Both the position numbers and the translations under genes were made by a program. A DNA stretch of 63,872 bases from Choristocarpus tenellus KU-1152 (taxonomy: Eukaryota; Phaeophyceae). The number at the start of each line of letters is the position of its first letter. Positions within the stretch are counted from its first letter, which is position 1. A model generated the notes under the pieces. The model had not been told where the DNA came from, did not search any database, and worked only from the letters and a program-made list of their open reading frames with translations. This document shows, piece by piece, positions 51,134-63,819 of the stretch. Location: positions 1-63,872 of the forward strand of contig CAXNAD020000005.1 in the NCBI GenBank assembly GCA_964200185.2. The letters run 5' to 3'.

Positions 51134-54100
51134 CTATGGTGGCCTAGGGGGGGTAGGGGGGGGGATGCTAGGTGGTGGAGGTGTTCCAGTGGACATATTT
51201 TTTGAGGGGGGAGGTGGGGGAAGGGGATTTGTTTCTGAGAGGATCGTTTCTACTAGATGTTGTGATGGGTTGAGTTGTGCTGTGGCATCGTCCATTACCC
51301 TTTCTCCCTGAGGGTTGGGAGTTGGAGCAGAAGCCTCTGGTGGGGAAGGGGACATCACTCCTACTTCATCTTTACCAATGTTCTCCGGTGGAAGAGCAGA
51401 GCATTCAGTCTCGAAGCTTTGGCAGCTACGGTATGTTGTGCTGCTGTCGCAGCTTGCCCTCGATTGAGGCAAAGTGCTGTGTTCTTTGTCATCAGTTGTT
51501 CGATTGTCATGACCAACTTGCGGACTTCTGTTGTTGATATCATTGAGTGCTCCTCCCCTGATGGCCGTCATTATTTCATCCATGCTGGGAGGGGCACTGT
51601 CTGGACGCACATCTTGTTGATGTGACACAAGTGTTGGCGCTTGCACCTTTGGCTCAAAGCCTCGAATGATGGACAGGGAGACTGTGACTGACGCAGGTCC
51701 TGGGCTTAGAAGGTGTGACAGCACTTCTGCCACCTCCTGCGCACTGTGCACTCTTTGACCTGATATCAGAGGAAATTTTTGTTGTTTTGCAGTTGGACTT
51801 GGAGGATTAAAAGGTCAAATTATTAGGCAGGGATTCAACAGGTTTTACACGCATTTAGGAATGTTGCACACCTAGGACACCATTACATTTTGGTAACATA
51901 TTGTCAACACTTTGTGTTGTGTTCACATTGCGGCATGTTGTATGAACATAGATATATTTTATCAAGTGAGTATTATGATATATGATTTATGTTGTGTCTT
52001 TATATATGTATTCGCCCTGACTGTTTTGGACATATCCTGGCATTCCATAGCATTGAGGTTGAGTTTGTCCAATGTGTGGAATAACTTAAAACTGCTATGA
52101 ATATATAAGTAATACTAGGAATGGAGAACTGTAAGTTAAGAACAACTGTAAGGTCTGAGTTGACCTTGCTTTTCTGTGAGTATTCAAACAGTACTCTGCC
52201 GATACATAAACAAAGGCATTGATGCATGTGCATGGTGTAAGGTGTGGAAATAGAACAGATCAACATAAAATTGCAGTGCTCGTATTGCCTATGTAGAAGG
52301 ACAAATTCATAAACTCAAGCGTAAGATTATACACTTTTATCAACTCCACTTATCTCCAAGATATATGAACATTCAGACTGGTGATTACACAAATGCACGC
52401 CCTAAAAATGTTACGTATCAATAAAAAGATTTGGACTCTGTAAACATCACTTGCCATTGATTGCCACAATTCGATCCCCCTGCTGCACGCCTGATTCCCT
52501 TGCAGGGCAGCCTTTCGCTCCCACACCCAGAACCAATGGTCCACTGTCTTTCACATTGCTGGAAGAGTTTTCAACATCTCTCAGGCGCAGTCCCAAGCTA
52601 GGTGCAGCTGCACTCATCACAATATCCAACTGACAATGCAAAGCGAATTGAGTTTAAAGTGCGTGAGGAGTGACACTTGAACAATATACACATTACATCA
52701 ATGCCATTTGATACTTTGCAAATACTTTTCTAGTGACTTATTATGATGTAGCCTCAACATCGCAGCCTAGGTCCTCTACCAAATATATCAGACACTTTGG
52801 TGGTTCTAAAATGTTACCTAGCATTTCTTCTAGTACAGTACACACATACTTCCTACTGTGGTCAAGAGGCACAAACCCCACACTAGAGCAAAAATTAGCA
52901 TGGATGCATGAACCGCAAACTTTGAAGGCAGCCACCGAGACCTGCAACAATGCAATCCATTGTTCATGCTTTTACTGTGAGTCATTACCAATATACAGGG
53001 CTCTAAGTGCATGTACTTTTACTGCAGGACACAGGATATAGTTTGAGGTGATGAACAGAGTGACACAAGGCTCTCCATATCCACATATTGTGTCCTAGAA
53101 AAAATTAGGGATATAGAAAGTTCCTGTCTTTGTGTTGTCCTAGTAAAAATTAGGAAACACCTCATACCCTTCAATCATTTTTTTGAACACAAGTGATGGT
53201 GTATTGGCAGCAGGACATGGGGCAGGTAGAATCAAAGCTCAAGACTCATACACAATTCCATATTTGAGCTTTAACTTCTAGTCAGTATCTAACTGAATTG
53301 ACCATCCCTGTGATCTGTGTGTGGTCATTTTGATACTGAAAAGAGGGCACGTGACATCTATATTCCCTCTCTTCCCCAATGCACAATGATAATTGATACT
53401 AAGGGGCTTTTAGTACTGAGTGACACAAATTCAGGATAGAGACGGGATTGAGACAGAAATTAAAAAAATGAAATGTTTGTTTGATTGACAGCACCTCTTT
53501 CGGTCCTGTCATCTTGTTCTCATTGGAACCTGTGCCAAATAGGCTATGTCTCTGCCCTGGCATATGTACATCCTGAGAAAGGTGGATGATATTACAGGCA
53601 AAAAGGATGTATGCAAGAAAATGTACACAATGAAGAGGTGTCAAATGTTCTGGTTGCTCATACACAGTACAGTAACATACAGGACAGACATAAGGCAGTA
53701 ACATCAAACACCAAATGCATCATAACTCTGACCAGTACATCCACGTCTTCGTCAGTCAGAGAACATTATGCAAGTTCTTACAATTTCCTCCCCAAAACTA
53801 TAGCCTCATTGCCTTGGAAGCATCAAGAAGAATCACTCTAAAAATTAACCATGAGAATGCACATACTTACACTACGGGACAATTATACAGAAGGTAGTTA
53901 CATCGAGGGTCATACTTGGCATAAAACAAAAGGCTGGCACTTCAAGAAAGGGCAGTCTCCAAGAAAGTGCAGTCTCACTTTCTAGTATCACATGTACATT
54001 AGATTGATACATGCCCAGCATAAATTCACAATAACAGGAATACAAGAACAAAGTGTACGTGGTAGGAGAGATTCAAACATGAATCAATGCATCCTAGTTG

Positions 54101-57100
54101 GCACATGACACAATGGCCACACCATCATTGCAAATGTTTGTATGTCCATACACCATATACACCGTTTGGGTTAGGGTTAGGGTTAGTTTGGATACACTAC
54201 TTTCTTTTGTACTTCTTGGGGGACAAAGGAATAGGTGGTTTAGTTAAAGATAAAAGTGGAGAGGAACCAGTGTATGGCAGGGTCTTCCACAAAATTTCAC
54301 ATCTTATGTTAAGAGCAAAACTAAATCGTGCCACATAACCCTGCTGACCACCTCTAGCCATTGACAGTATACTCAAAAAATATAAAAACCCTTTTCTTCC
54401 TTTGATTCAATCAGCGATTTAAGCAAACTGGAGCCAAAAGAGATTGCATGGTGTCATCAATTCCTTGGCAAGACAAGAGTCACATTGATAAAAATCACCA
54501 CATCAGAGAAAGCATGTGTATCAAATTATTAACATGTCCTTAAAACACAATCCATTAGAATGAGGACAAATGTGCAAACACTAGGGATACCAACAACAGA
54601 ATTTCCCCCCCCAGCAAGTCTGAAGCTACATTGTTCAGACCTACACATATACTCACAGACCCAGCAATACTCCTTAGGCCAGCGGTTGCTTCAGATCCAA
54701 ACTCGTGGGATGAACGAGGATGTTCCCCAGCAGTAACTGTGCTTCCCAGAATAAGCTCTGTAAAGCTGAGGCACCCGCAAGTTCTCCCCTTCCAGACATA
54801 GGACGGCAAGGAGAAGGGTAACAAACGTGGTACCTTACCATCCTTTCCCAGTACCCACACAGTCATCACCACTGATTCACTTGGCATCCCATGACTTGAC
54901 GAAAACGTGGAGTGTGGATTGCTACTTCCTCCACCACTTGAAAATGTGGAAAGGCGCAAGGAATGTGTAGGCGACTCTGGTTCCAACGAAGAGGTTTCTT
55001 GAGGCTCCTTCAGAGGAGAAAAAAACATGGAGGGGTTGGGTTGAAGGTTGGGACAGCACAAGTGTAGGGATGCTGAAATAGCAATGCTCTGATGGCTTCA
55101 ACCCAACAGTTCATGCAATATAAAAAGTCCAGTGTGGTGGTGAGAGGAAGAGGGGATCATTACAACAGATTAACGAAAGAGCTCCAAGACAAAAATGGGT
55201 TCGATACAACAGGAACGATATCAGCACATCATTGACTTCCATTAAGACTGAGTACTATCAGGGTGAAGAACTTTACTGGAACACTCAAATCCTCTTGACC
55301 TGACTTGTTCTCATCTTCTGACGCTCTTCAGTTTTCCTTGCTAGGTCATCCATACATGTTCGCATGACCTGTACCCAGGCATCCTTCTCAACGGCGCTTG
55401 CCGCTACCACCAAAAAAGACTTCAACTGACCGATGATGAGCATCCCTGTTTCACCTGTGATAAAATCATCATTTGAGGTGGACTTTCTATTAATAACTTG
55501 ATAACATACTGTACTAAAGCACTCAAAATAAATTTGAGTTGTTGAAGGTTTGCCTCAGATTGATAACATGTAGTACCCTTACAGCACCTCAGTATAGGTA
55601 ACTTTAGTCTGATATGGTATTGGTCTTAATCAACAAGGGAGAGAATTAGTGTGGGTAAAGGTCATTGGCCTTGCCCTTTTGGCTTGTTAACCAAAGCACA
55701 TACCGGCACTCTCCTACTTGGAAAAAAATGTATTAATAGTTGTAGGGGAGTAGCAATTGAGCTTAATGTATTTACTGTAATAGGCATAGTTGGGCGGAGT
55801 AACAATAAGGAAGATTAAAAACTCTGTCAATAGAGAGCAGAACCACCATACATTTATCTGCTGGTGTACCACATGTATAAAACAAGATAGTGTAGTGGGT
55901 TAGTAATGATTGAAACAAAAAAATGTCAATTATCGAAAAGCTACAGTCAAATTTAAGATTTGCACAATATATCATCCTGTGTCTGTACCAATTTAATATC
56001 CAGTGACTAAGCAACCAAGCTTGACCTAATGTCTCCTTCATCTTACCCAAGGGTGATAACGACTTCCTGCTGTAAGCTGGTGCATCCACCACAAAGCACT
56101 TGGCAAGGGATAATGATCCTCTAAGCTGGTACTGCTTACCTCGGTTTCCCCTGTGCAAGAGATTAGGGTTAGGGTAAGACTGAGTTGCATGAATGTATGC
56201 CCAAAACTTCTCTTCCTTTCACAGAGGAAAAATTCAAGTAGGTGTGACCTGACGTTGTCAATTCTGCCATGTGCAACCACCGTGATAGTACTGTACTGCC
56301 TAGCTTAACATAAACAGAAATTCTGTCGAAGCTCTCATGTACGGATTGTAGAAAAGAATAATTGAAACAGCAGCAAATGAACACAGCATACCCTAGAGTT
56401 GAAGCTAACATAATCATCAACAGTGCTACTCTGCCTCTTCAATAGCACATCAAACAACATCGACAATGGCATGGGGGAGATGGGGGTTTGGCTGTAATCA
56501 TTGGACAGAGTGAAAACGTCACTAATGAATAACTATTGCTGGAGCTGGCAAACACTGAGCACAATTTTTTTGAGCTGATCCACTCATTAGTCTCAGGGTT
56601 TAGGGATAGAGATTCCACGCCCTGCTTCAACCAAACACCTAGCAACCATTAAGCACATGGAATATTTGTAAAAAAACAACTGAACAGAAACAATTGCATA
56701 GTCACCGACTTACTATCTTAATAATGTGTTGCACACTACTACAACTACCCATCACACACGAGACAAATATTCCACTCCTCAAAACCCAACTCTTTAAGAT
56801 CAACATCAACAATAGATCGACTCACCTCAGCTTTTCTCGGAAGCTCACTTTTTCCTCTCCATAGACAAGCAGGTCATTGAACAGCACAAATCGAAGCTTT
56901 TGGGGACCGAAACGCCCAATCTGTTTGACATATAAATGGCGTAAGTGCAGCAACATCTCATACACACCCCCACACAAGCACCGCATCAATATACATCGCT
57001 AGGGGTAACCATCAACTTTGAAATCAAGGTTCAAATACTGGAAAAACATGACTAAATATGAGAGATATGATGTCAGATGTATTGCTCGAGTATATCTTGG

Positions 57101-60100
57101 ATCGAAAACGTGTAAATTTCTCTAAGGTACCTTGTCATGGATTGTTACTACCCTATTTCATTCTTATGTTTCTTCACTGAGGGTCACCGTACCATCATTC
57201 AGCCCACCTTGGTCATGTACGCCTCCTTCACAAACAGTCTAGATGCTGAAACAAAGTCTGAATCGACAAACTCGGTCTGCAGCTGAAACACCTGAAACAC
57301 CACAAGAACACACACATAATGCAAACCAACAACAACCAAGAGACATCAACCAAGTCATGTTTTTGAGCATTGAGCAAAGAATTGTTTCACATTCACATTA
57401 TGCTGGGACTTCTCAACAATGTGGAGGCAGCATGGTGACTGAAGAGAAAGAGCCCTCACCAACAACATAGCACTGCCAAGCATGAGATGCACCAAGTATC
57501 TACTTCAATTTACTACGAGTACGAGAATAGGTGATCAGGTATACCTTGGCCTGTCGTACCTTCCCAACAACTCACCATATCCTGCTTCTCCTTCAGATGC
57601 ACATCTGCATTGATCTTGGAAGCGATGCTTCCCATCATCTCCAGTGTCTTCTCCACTTCTGCGTGCATCTTGCTACCAGTGCCTGTGTACTTGATTATTG
57701 TCTCCAGTAGTATTCGATAGCGTGGTATCCGCTGCATCACCAACCATCACCAACCATCACCAATCATTCACATACACCAGCACAATTCACCAAGCAAAGA
57801 TCATGCTTCGGGTTATAGGGTAAGGGAGCCAAGTGCAACAACGGTAGGGCAAAACCTCAGGGATCTACGCAAAACATGCAAAGAAAGAAGGAGAGACAAG
57901 TTAAAAAGACGCCAACCCTAACCCAAATGCATCAAAGACTATGTTACAAATGAGTAGCTAACAGCACAACTGAAAATAAAAAAATGTGTAAGTCGGACGG
58001 ACATAGGCAAAAACAGGAAAAGACCAAGAACTTCACCTATCATAGAGAGCGTTGTAGGGGATTCCGAGGCTCATAGGATACCAGGGCATTACACTCTATA
58101 GATGATTTGGTCTGTGTATAAAAAACAACAGTATCGATCACATCAGCACCACGTGCACATGCTCTCTAGCCCCAGCAGCAGGACATATGACCATGACATG
58201 CACAGGAGGCTGTATGGAGAAACTATAGATCTCTCACACAGAGCGAAACGCAAGTGTTTCATGGTGTCCTTCTAGATGCATTTAACAACAAATTGCACTA
58301 TCTGAGACAAACATACAGCACTAATCACGAAGTGAACTGAAGGAATTTATGAGGGCGAGTTGAATCAGCTGGAAAACACTTCTATGCCCTGATCATGATT
58401 GAATAATGTGCCAGGCAGTGAGCGCCACGGGGCTCTGCAAGCAGGGCACGCAGCATGCATACATTCAAGAAAATGATCAAGTTGAAGATTACAACTCCAT
58501 TTCTAGTTTAGAACAATTACAATAAAATCGAATTATAGTAATTCAATCGCTATGAACATATTCATGGCACTAACCAATGAGAGTGTTTGGAGATCCATAT
58601 ATGTTCCTCTCCTTGAGACGAGTATTGATTTAGTCTCTTCTGTTTCATTTTAACATAATTTCTTTCAAAGAAAGGGGATTTCAAGATTGTGAAGTATGTC
58701 TGCATTAAGCACAGAAGTCATGGCACAACAGAGGGGGCAGGGGAAAGAGCAGGGCGAGGACTTTCTTTTGTCTGAAAGCGATATTAAGGTTTTATATGAT
58801 GTAACTATTGACATTTCATGCTATTTCCACATCTATTCTGCTTTGACATTACCCAGTAAACAGGTGCATAAAGTACATTCATTCTTGAGTGGAAGTGGGG
58901 AATAAACAACAGAGATGTGGCTGGTATGATAGAGCCTCACCTGGACTGGCTGGATCAGGAAATCCTGCAGACGGAGACCATGGCATGCCTTCTGACGCTC
59001 ACAAGCACTAAGAAAGGCCGATACCTCTGGGCTCTCCTTCAGGGCCGTCAATCTCTCCCTGGCACTCTCAAAGTTTTTGATGTACAGGGAATACATCTGG
59101 CATCACAGCAATGGAAGAAACATACATTCAAACACAAACAAATTTTTGGGGAGTTAGATACTCGATTGCAGTGAACACATCTGCTATTCCGATCACAGCA
59201 TGCACATATTTCAAACGTGGGCAAGTTAAGGAGCCAGGGGTGAGCCCAATCACAGCAAGAGGTAACTATCCTCCAAAAATTCAGAGAGGTGATGAAACAC
59301 TCCATCACATACCTTGAAGAACGGAGCAGCCATGAGAAACACACCAAGCATTCTGCGTGGTCCATTTCCTTCTCTATCATCAGCAGGTTCCATTGCATCC
59401 ACATCCTCCAATGGTGATGTGCTTCCACGGGCAGCATTTCCTTTCCCATCATGCTCCTGTGTAGGTAAAACCATTATCTCTCCCCCTCCCACATCATGTG
59501 CTGCTCTTGCTACATCCAAATCCAGACGAGTCCCCTTATTTGGGATCGTTTTAGATGCATTTTTCACTACTCCCGCAGTGCCCTGGTTGGGCCATGTACC
59601 TCCCTTTTCCTGAGTTGATGGATTTGATTCCTCGGGGCTATCGTGTGCCTTACGGAGGTCTAGGAGAAGCTGCTGATTGAAAGAAGTCAACTGCTTGGCA
59701 TTAGAAAATATCACGGCACAGTCTGCCATAAAGTAGACAGGAGGAGCAAGACAGGAGCAAAGGGAAGGGGTCAGGTGAGAGCCCTCACGTCCAAAAGTAT
59801 TAAAAAAACCACACTATAATAGCATCATCAGTGTTGCGCAAGAAAGAATTCTGTAGGGATGAAGAGGGAAATTAAATTTGAAGTTGTAGCACAACCCACC
59901 TGCTCTACTAATGCAAGTGGAGCATTTCTCTCCATCCGATAACATGTGTTCTTTGGCTTCCATATCATCGGCCCATGTTTCCAAGGGTTCGACGAACACG
60001 TTGACGAGAACCTGAGAGACGTCAGGTAAGAAGGTATAGCGGGATTTTAGAAGAGGAAGACATGGCCAAATAGATAAAATCTTCCTTGCGTGAGAAATGC

Positions 60101-60633
60101 GGGGAGAGAGCGCTTGCATGAGACCTATAGTTTGGACGTTGACAGTTGTACATCCGACGAACATGGATACCTAAACGACAAGAGAGTCTCTGCATTGACT
60201 CATTTGCACGATTACGCTCTGAATCAAACACTCCGTGTGTTCGTCGTCAAAAAGAGAGGCTACAAGCCTGCAGTGGGATACTTGGCTGCAGAATTGCACT
60301 TCAGGGTGAACTATTTAAAAAATATTATCAAATGGTAATATATTGATCCAGAGGAGTCTCGCAGTGGCGGAGAACCGTCCCACATAGACTTCAACTCTTC
60401 ACACCTCCCCTGAATAGTGTAAAATGTTCGTATGGAAAACTGTGATGTAAGCATGATAGTCAACAGCACCTGTAATGCGTCGGACACAGATCAACAAGGG
60501 AATTTCTTCACAATCTGTTACCAAAGCAATACGCCCTCACCTTCATTTCAGAAACGTATGTTGCCTCGGTACTTAGTAGCTCTTTTACAGCCATGTCTCG
60601 CTTGTCACTTTTGGAAAGTGACTCGCGACTCAT
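51134..60633 (-). CDS. Rho guanine nucleotide exchange factor, DH-PH-PDZ with proline-rich tail (12 exons)
   Basis: Activates Rho-family GTPases at membranes. Exons: 60541-60633, 59900-60011, 59313-59722, 58941-59096, 57576-57731, 57208-57291, 56826-56920, 56047-56150, 55300-55454, 54657-55007, 52455-52629, 51134-51759 give 838 residues. Seen: DH domain from KELLSTEATYVSEMK (~17-31) through DFLIQPVQRIPRYRILLETI to about 310. The DH is interrupted by a ~100-residue polar insert in exon 3 (about 95-195). The PH domain (~330-435) includes FGPQKLRFVLFNDLLVYG and AVEKDAWVQVM. A Ser-rich linker leads to a PDZ domain (~575-665: GPLVLGVGAKGCPARESG, GDRIVAINGQRVHSAQEV), and the tail ends in Pro clusters ([16 protein letters not shown]). 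The PDZ intron starts GCAAGT (GC-AG), forced by phase. ATG is in a reasonable context. Confidence 0.9.
54168..54186. repeat. Interstitial telomere-like TTAGGG tract
   Basis: Three uninterrupted TTAGGG units in RhoGEF intron 52630-54656. Confidence 0.75.
57735..57764. repeat. 10-bp tandem repeat at a RhoGEF splice acceptor
   Basis: Three copies of CATCACCAAC (the last with one change) begin within four bases of exon 57576-57731. On the transcript strand the intron therefore ends in GGTTGGTGAT repeats before GCAG, replacing the usual pyrimidine tract. Confidence 0.8.
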
Positions 60634-60984
60634 GGTTATTCTTCCAGGGAGAAAATGTAATGGCAAACCTGCCCTATCGAATTCTGCAAACCCCGAACAG
60701 GTTCAGATTGGTGAGTTGGGGTCCTTGATAAGGACTTGCCTCTGGTTGTGGGAGCCCCGCCACATTCCTCTAGGGCGACTCTCCTGTTCCCAATGTTAAT
60801 CTGATTTGCCGACGAGCCCTACAGGAGTCTACAGGTAGACCTCGAAAGATGCGTTTTACTGTGTGTAATTCCATCTTTACTGCATATATATGGGGTACTT
60901 CGGCCGCCCATCATCCGTCCGTCCAGCTAGTGAATCATCTCTAACCCAACACCAAACTCTAACCTATTCTCATGTACCCAGATA
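60634..60984. promoter_or_regulatory. Divergent promoter, RhoGEF / PSMD9
   Basis: 351 bp between divergent start codons. A TATA-like word, GCATATATATGG (about 60884-60895), lies about 90-100 bp upstream of the PSMD9 ATG and is placed to serve that gene. No equivalent was seen for the RhoGEF. Confidence 0.5.
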
Positions 60985-62437
60985 ATGGATACCATAAAGG
61001 AGATCAAAGATGAACTTATTCGTCTCCAAGGACAAAGGGACGCCTTGGAGGCAGAGGCCGATGCCATCGCGAATGAGCTCAACTCTCACGGGCCTGATGG
61101 ACTTCCCCCGATAGGTGTGAAGGGTGCGCTTATCGACAAGGATGGATTCCCCCTTCCTGGGTATGACCTGTTGGGTGTCAGAACCAAGCGAAATCGTATT
61201 TCCTGCATTCAAACAGATCACAAGGTTATCATGGCGAACTTGGAAAATGCCCTGCACCGGCTGCACCAGGTGAACATCGAGCAAACCATCTCTAAGCTGA
61301 TGTTCAGTACAGCCTCTCAGAAAACAGTTTCGACTCTGGAAGTTATTGCTTTATCCTGCCCATAAACCTTGTTCTTTCCCGTCCGTATTGCTTGAACCGC
61401 CCCTTTCATCAGGCCCAAGCCGTCACGGTCGAGCCCAGTGGACCCACAGATGAAACTAGGGCGACTTCAAGTACCCAACGACAAACTATTTCGACCTCTT
61501 CATTGGAGGGTCTGGCGAATGTTGGTGCAAGTGCTGTGCCAATGATTCCAATTGCCAGGGTAAACCAGGTAGGTTGGCCACAGTTCGGCGAGGCATCCTC
61601 TTTGAATTCATAGAAAATCTACATGTTGAATGATGGATCCAGAGGTGGTGGCGTGATCTTCTCTTCCAATACAAATTTGCACGTGATACGGGGAGATTGA
61701 AATTGTACTTCTGCGCTCAAGCAGACAATTGAGTGAAAGTATCTTAGAGGGAACGATTTCTGACCTGTTTGTCCATTTGGAGCTTGACTTCCCACGGGTT
61801 TTTAATGACATTTTACCTACTCCAAGATGTTCAGGAGTAGGTAAAATGTATCCGTTATGAAAAGGTGTGGGCGGAACAAGGGTATTGACATCTTCTAACA
61901 AACATAATAGTCAAAATTACATCAAAATTGCAAAATTGGATTTTGGCCCCCAAATGGACGCGACTCTACCCTTTAAGATACTTTGACTGATTGCTGAGTT
62001 GAATCCGTTCGCCAACCAATAAAATTGGAAGGAGGAAAATACTGCTGCGATAGTGATCAGATCAAACTGTAAAAAGCCGCGCATTTGTGTCAGGCTAGAG
62101 CTAATATCTTGCAGCACTCTTACATCACGTGTCCTACTTTTTTATTACCCCCCTTCTTCATCCTGGAAAGGTCTCCGACGATTCCCCTGCAAAGGAGGCG
62201 GGGCTTGCTGTTGGAGACCTAGTTGTTCGATTAGGTGCCATCAACATGGAGCACCCCAAAGGCTTAGGTGGTCTGGTGGAGGAAGTGAATTCCAACCTGG
62301 GCAAGGAGCTTCCTGTAGTAGTCATGCGGAACAGGGTAGGGGATGGAGGAGGAGAATTAAATATGGAGAACCTTATTCTGGTGCCCCGTCCATGGTCTGG
62401 CAGGGGATTCTTAGGGGTGCATCTCCTCCCTCCCTGA
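60985..62437 (+). CDS. PSMD9: 26S proteasome assembly chaperone PSMD9 / Nas2 / p27 (3 exons)
   Basis: Chaperone that holds the Rpt4-Rpt5 ATPase pair during assembly of the 19S base. Exons 60985-61269, 61413-61568, 62171-62437 give 235 residues (human 223). Seen: an N-terminal helical hairpin (KEIKDELIRLQGQRDALEAE, then KRNRISCIQTDHKVIMANLE) and the signature GLPPIGVKGALIDKDGFPLPG between the helices. A variable Ser/Thr-rich linker and a C-terminal PDZ domain follow (VSDDSPAKEAGLAVGDLV to ENLILVPRPWSGRGFLGVHLLP). Domain order and the PIARVNQVS motif before the PDZ fit the family. Intron 2 (61569-62170) contains a complete family A element. The start is the first ATG of the open frame, five bases after a stop-containing leader. 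Confidence 0.96.
61731..61989. mobile_element. TIR element, family A, copy 3, in PSMD9 intron 2
   Basis: 259 bp, opposite in orientation to copies 1, 2 and 4. Ends GAGTGAAAGTATCTTAGAGGG and CCCTTTAAGATACTTTGACTG, with 3-bp target duplication ATT (61728-61730 and 61990-61992). It has the cleanest central hairpin: CATTTTACCTACTCC pairs perfectly with GGAGTAGGTAAAATG across a 10-base loop (61808-61847). Confidence 0.9.
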
Positions 62438-63333
62438 TCCTGTTTATGCTTGCACATGGATTTTTGAAGATACTGGGCGATTGCTGGTACTGTGAAAGCA
62501 GAAGGGGACTGTGTGTACCTACCTGCATGTGACAATGTAGGATGAGACTTATGTGATGGAAATATTCCATTACAGCTAATGCTTGCTAATGAGAATGTGC
62601 AATTCGCACGTTAGGGGTGATTTACGTTTGTTCTCCAATTCAACGTACAGAGATGAACTTCAGTGAGGGTTCTACATAGACTTTTTTTTGCAACTCATCT
62701 CTTGGACCCATTTCCTCTGTAAAAGCCTAGATGCAATCAAAAACGCCTAAATATTGCTGTCACTTGTTCAGCACAAGGTTAGCACTCTACCGGTTCTAAT
62801 AATAGGACTAAACTTCAATACTTTGACAACTACTCCTACTCCGTACTTCGTACCATTTTTTTACAATAGGGCCTCATGTTTTCAGCACAATACGATATCA
62901 CACAACCAACATCAGCCTAGAACTGTACTGGGAGGGTCCAGGCTTGGGACATTTGCTTCATACTGTGTTGCTGATGCCTTGTATAGCTTGGTCTCTTGGT
63001 GTGCAAGTATGACACACAATGGGCAATGATCAGATTGCAGAGGACATCGTTTGTGAATGCCCTAATCCTTCTTCTTGGGGTCGTTTTGATAGAACTACAT
63101 ACAACTAAACATTTCAGGTCGGACAGAAACATCAGCACTCTTATGGTAAGAGTGATGCTAAGAGTTCAGGCCTAAGGGGAAGTTTTATGGGTGTAGGGTG
63201 TACTGGACAAATAAAGGGTTAGTGGGGATGTGAAGTCACCCTGACCAAGGGCAACTTGTGTGGATCATTCGATAAGGATAAGTTTTTTTTTGTTGCATTG
63301 ATATGAGACAGAAAATGAAAGAAAAAAACTTCT
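62438..63333. other. 3' flank of PSMD9, no gene seen
   Basis: About 0.9 kb without a recognisable exon. Open frames at 62754-63029 (plus) and 62917-63138 (minus) overlap and lack known motifs. It should contain the PSMD9 polyadenylation site. Confidence 0.5.
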
Positions 63334-63591
63334 GAGTCAAAGTATGTTAGAGGGTAGGGCCGCGTCCATTTGGGGGCCGAAACCTAATGTTGCAATTTTG
63401 ATGTAATTTTGGCTATCATGTTTGTTTGGAAGTGCCAATATCCTTGTTCCGGACACACCTTTTCATAACATACACATTTTATCTACTCCGAAATGTTTCG
63501 GAGTAGGAAAATGTCATAAAAACCCCGTGGAGAGTCAAGTCCCAAATGGACAAACTGGGCAAAACTCTTATCCTCTAAGATACTTTCACTC
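63334..63591. mobile_element. TIR element, family A, copy 4
   Basis: 258 bp, ends GAGTCAAAGTATGTTAGAGGG and CCTCTAAGATACTTTCACTC. Perfect 3-bp target duplication TCT (63331-63333 and 63592-63594). Central hairpin TTTATCTACTCCGAAA / TTTCGGAGTAGGAAAA at about 63475-63512. Confidence 0.9.
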
Positions 63592-63819
63592 TCTCTTTAA
63601 TGTGAAATGACATCGGTTCTCCCTCTCAATAATTATTTCGAGTTTAGTGGACTTCTACGTCTAAGACCACACATACCATTTCACTCAGAGAGGATATATC
63701 ACAGGGACTTACTTCATAGAGATATGTGATAGGTGGAGGAAGCTAGAATTGCTATACTCTCAATCCGTGATATGAACCAGCTCTGGAAGCAACCAGTTCT
63801 TCCTACCTCAGTCCCGATT

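Noticed and set aside
51275-51625. Plus-strand 116-codon frame
   Set aside because: Antisense shadow of the last RhoGEF exon, with no motif of its own.
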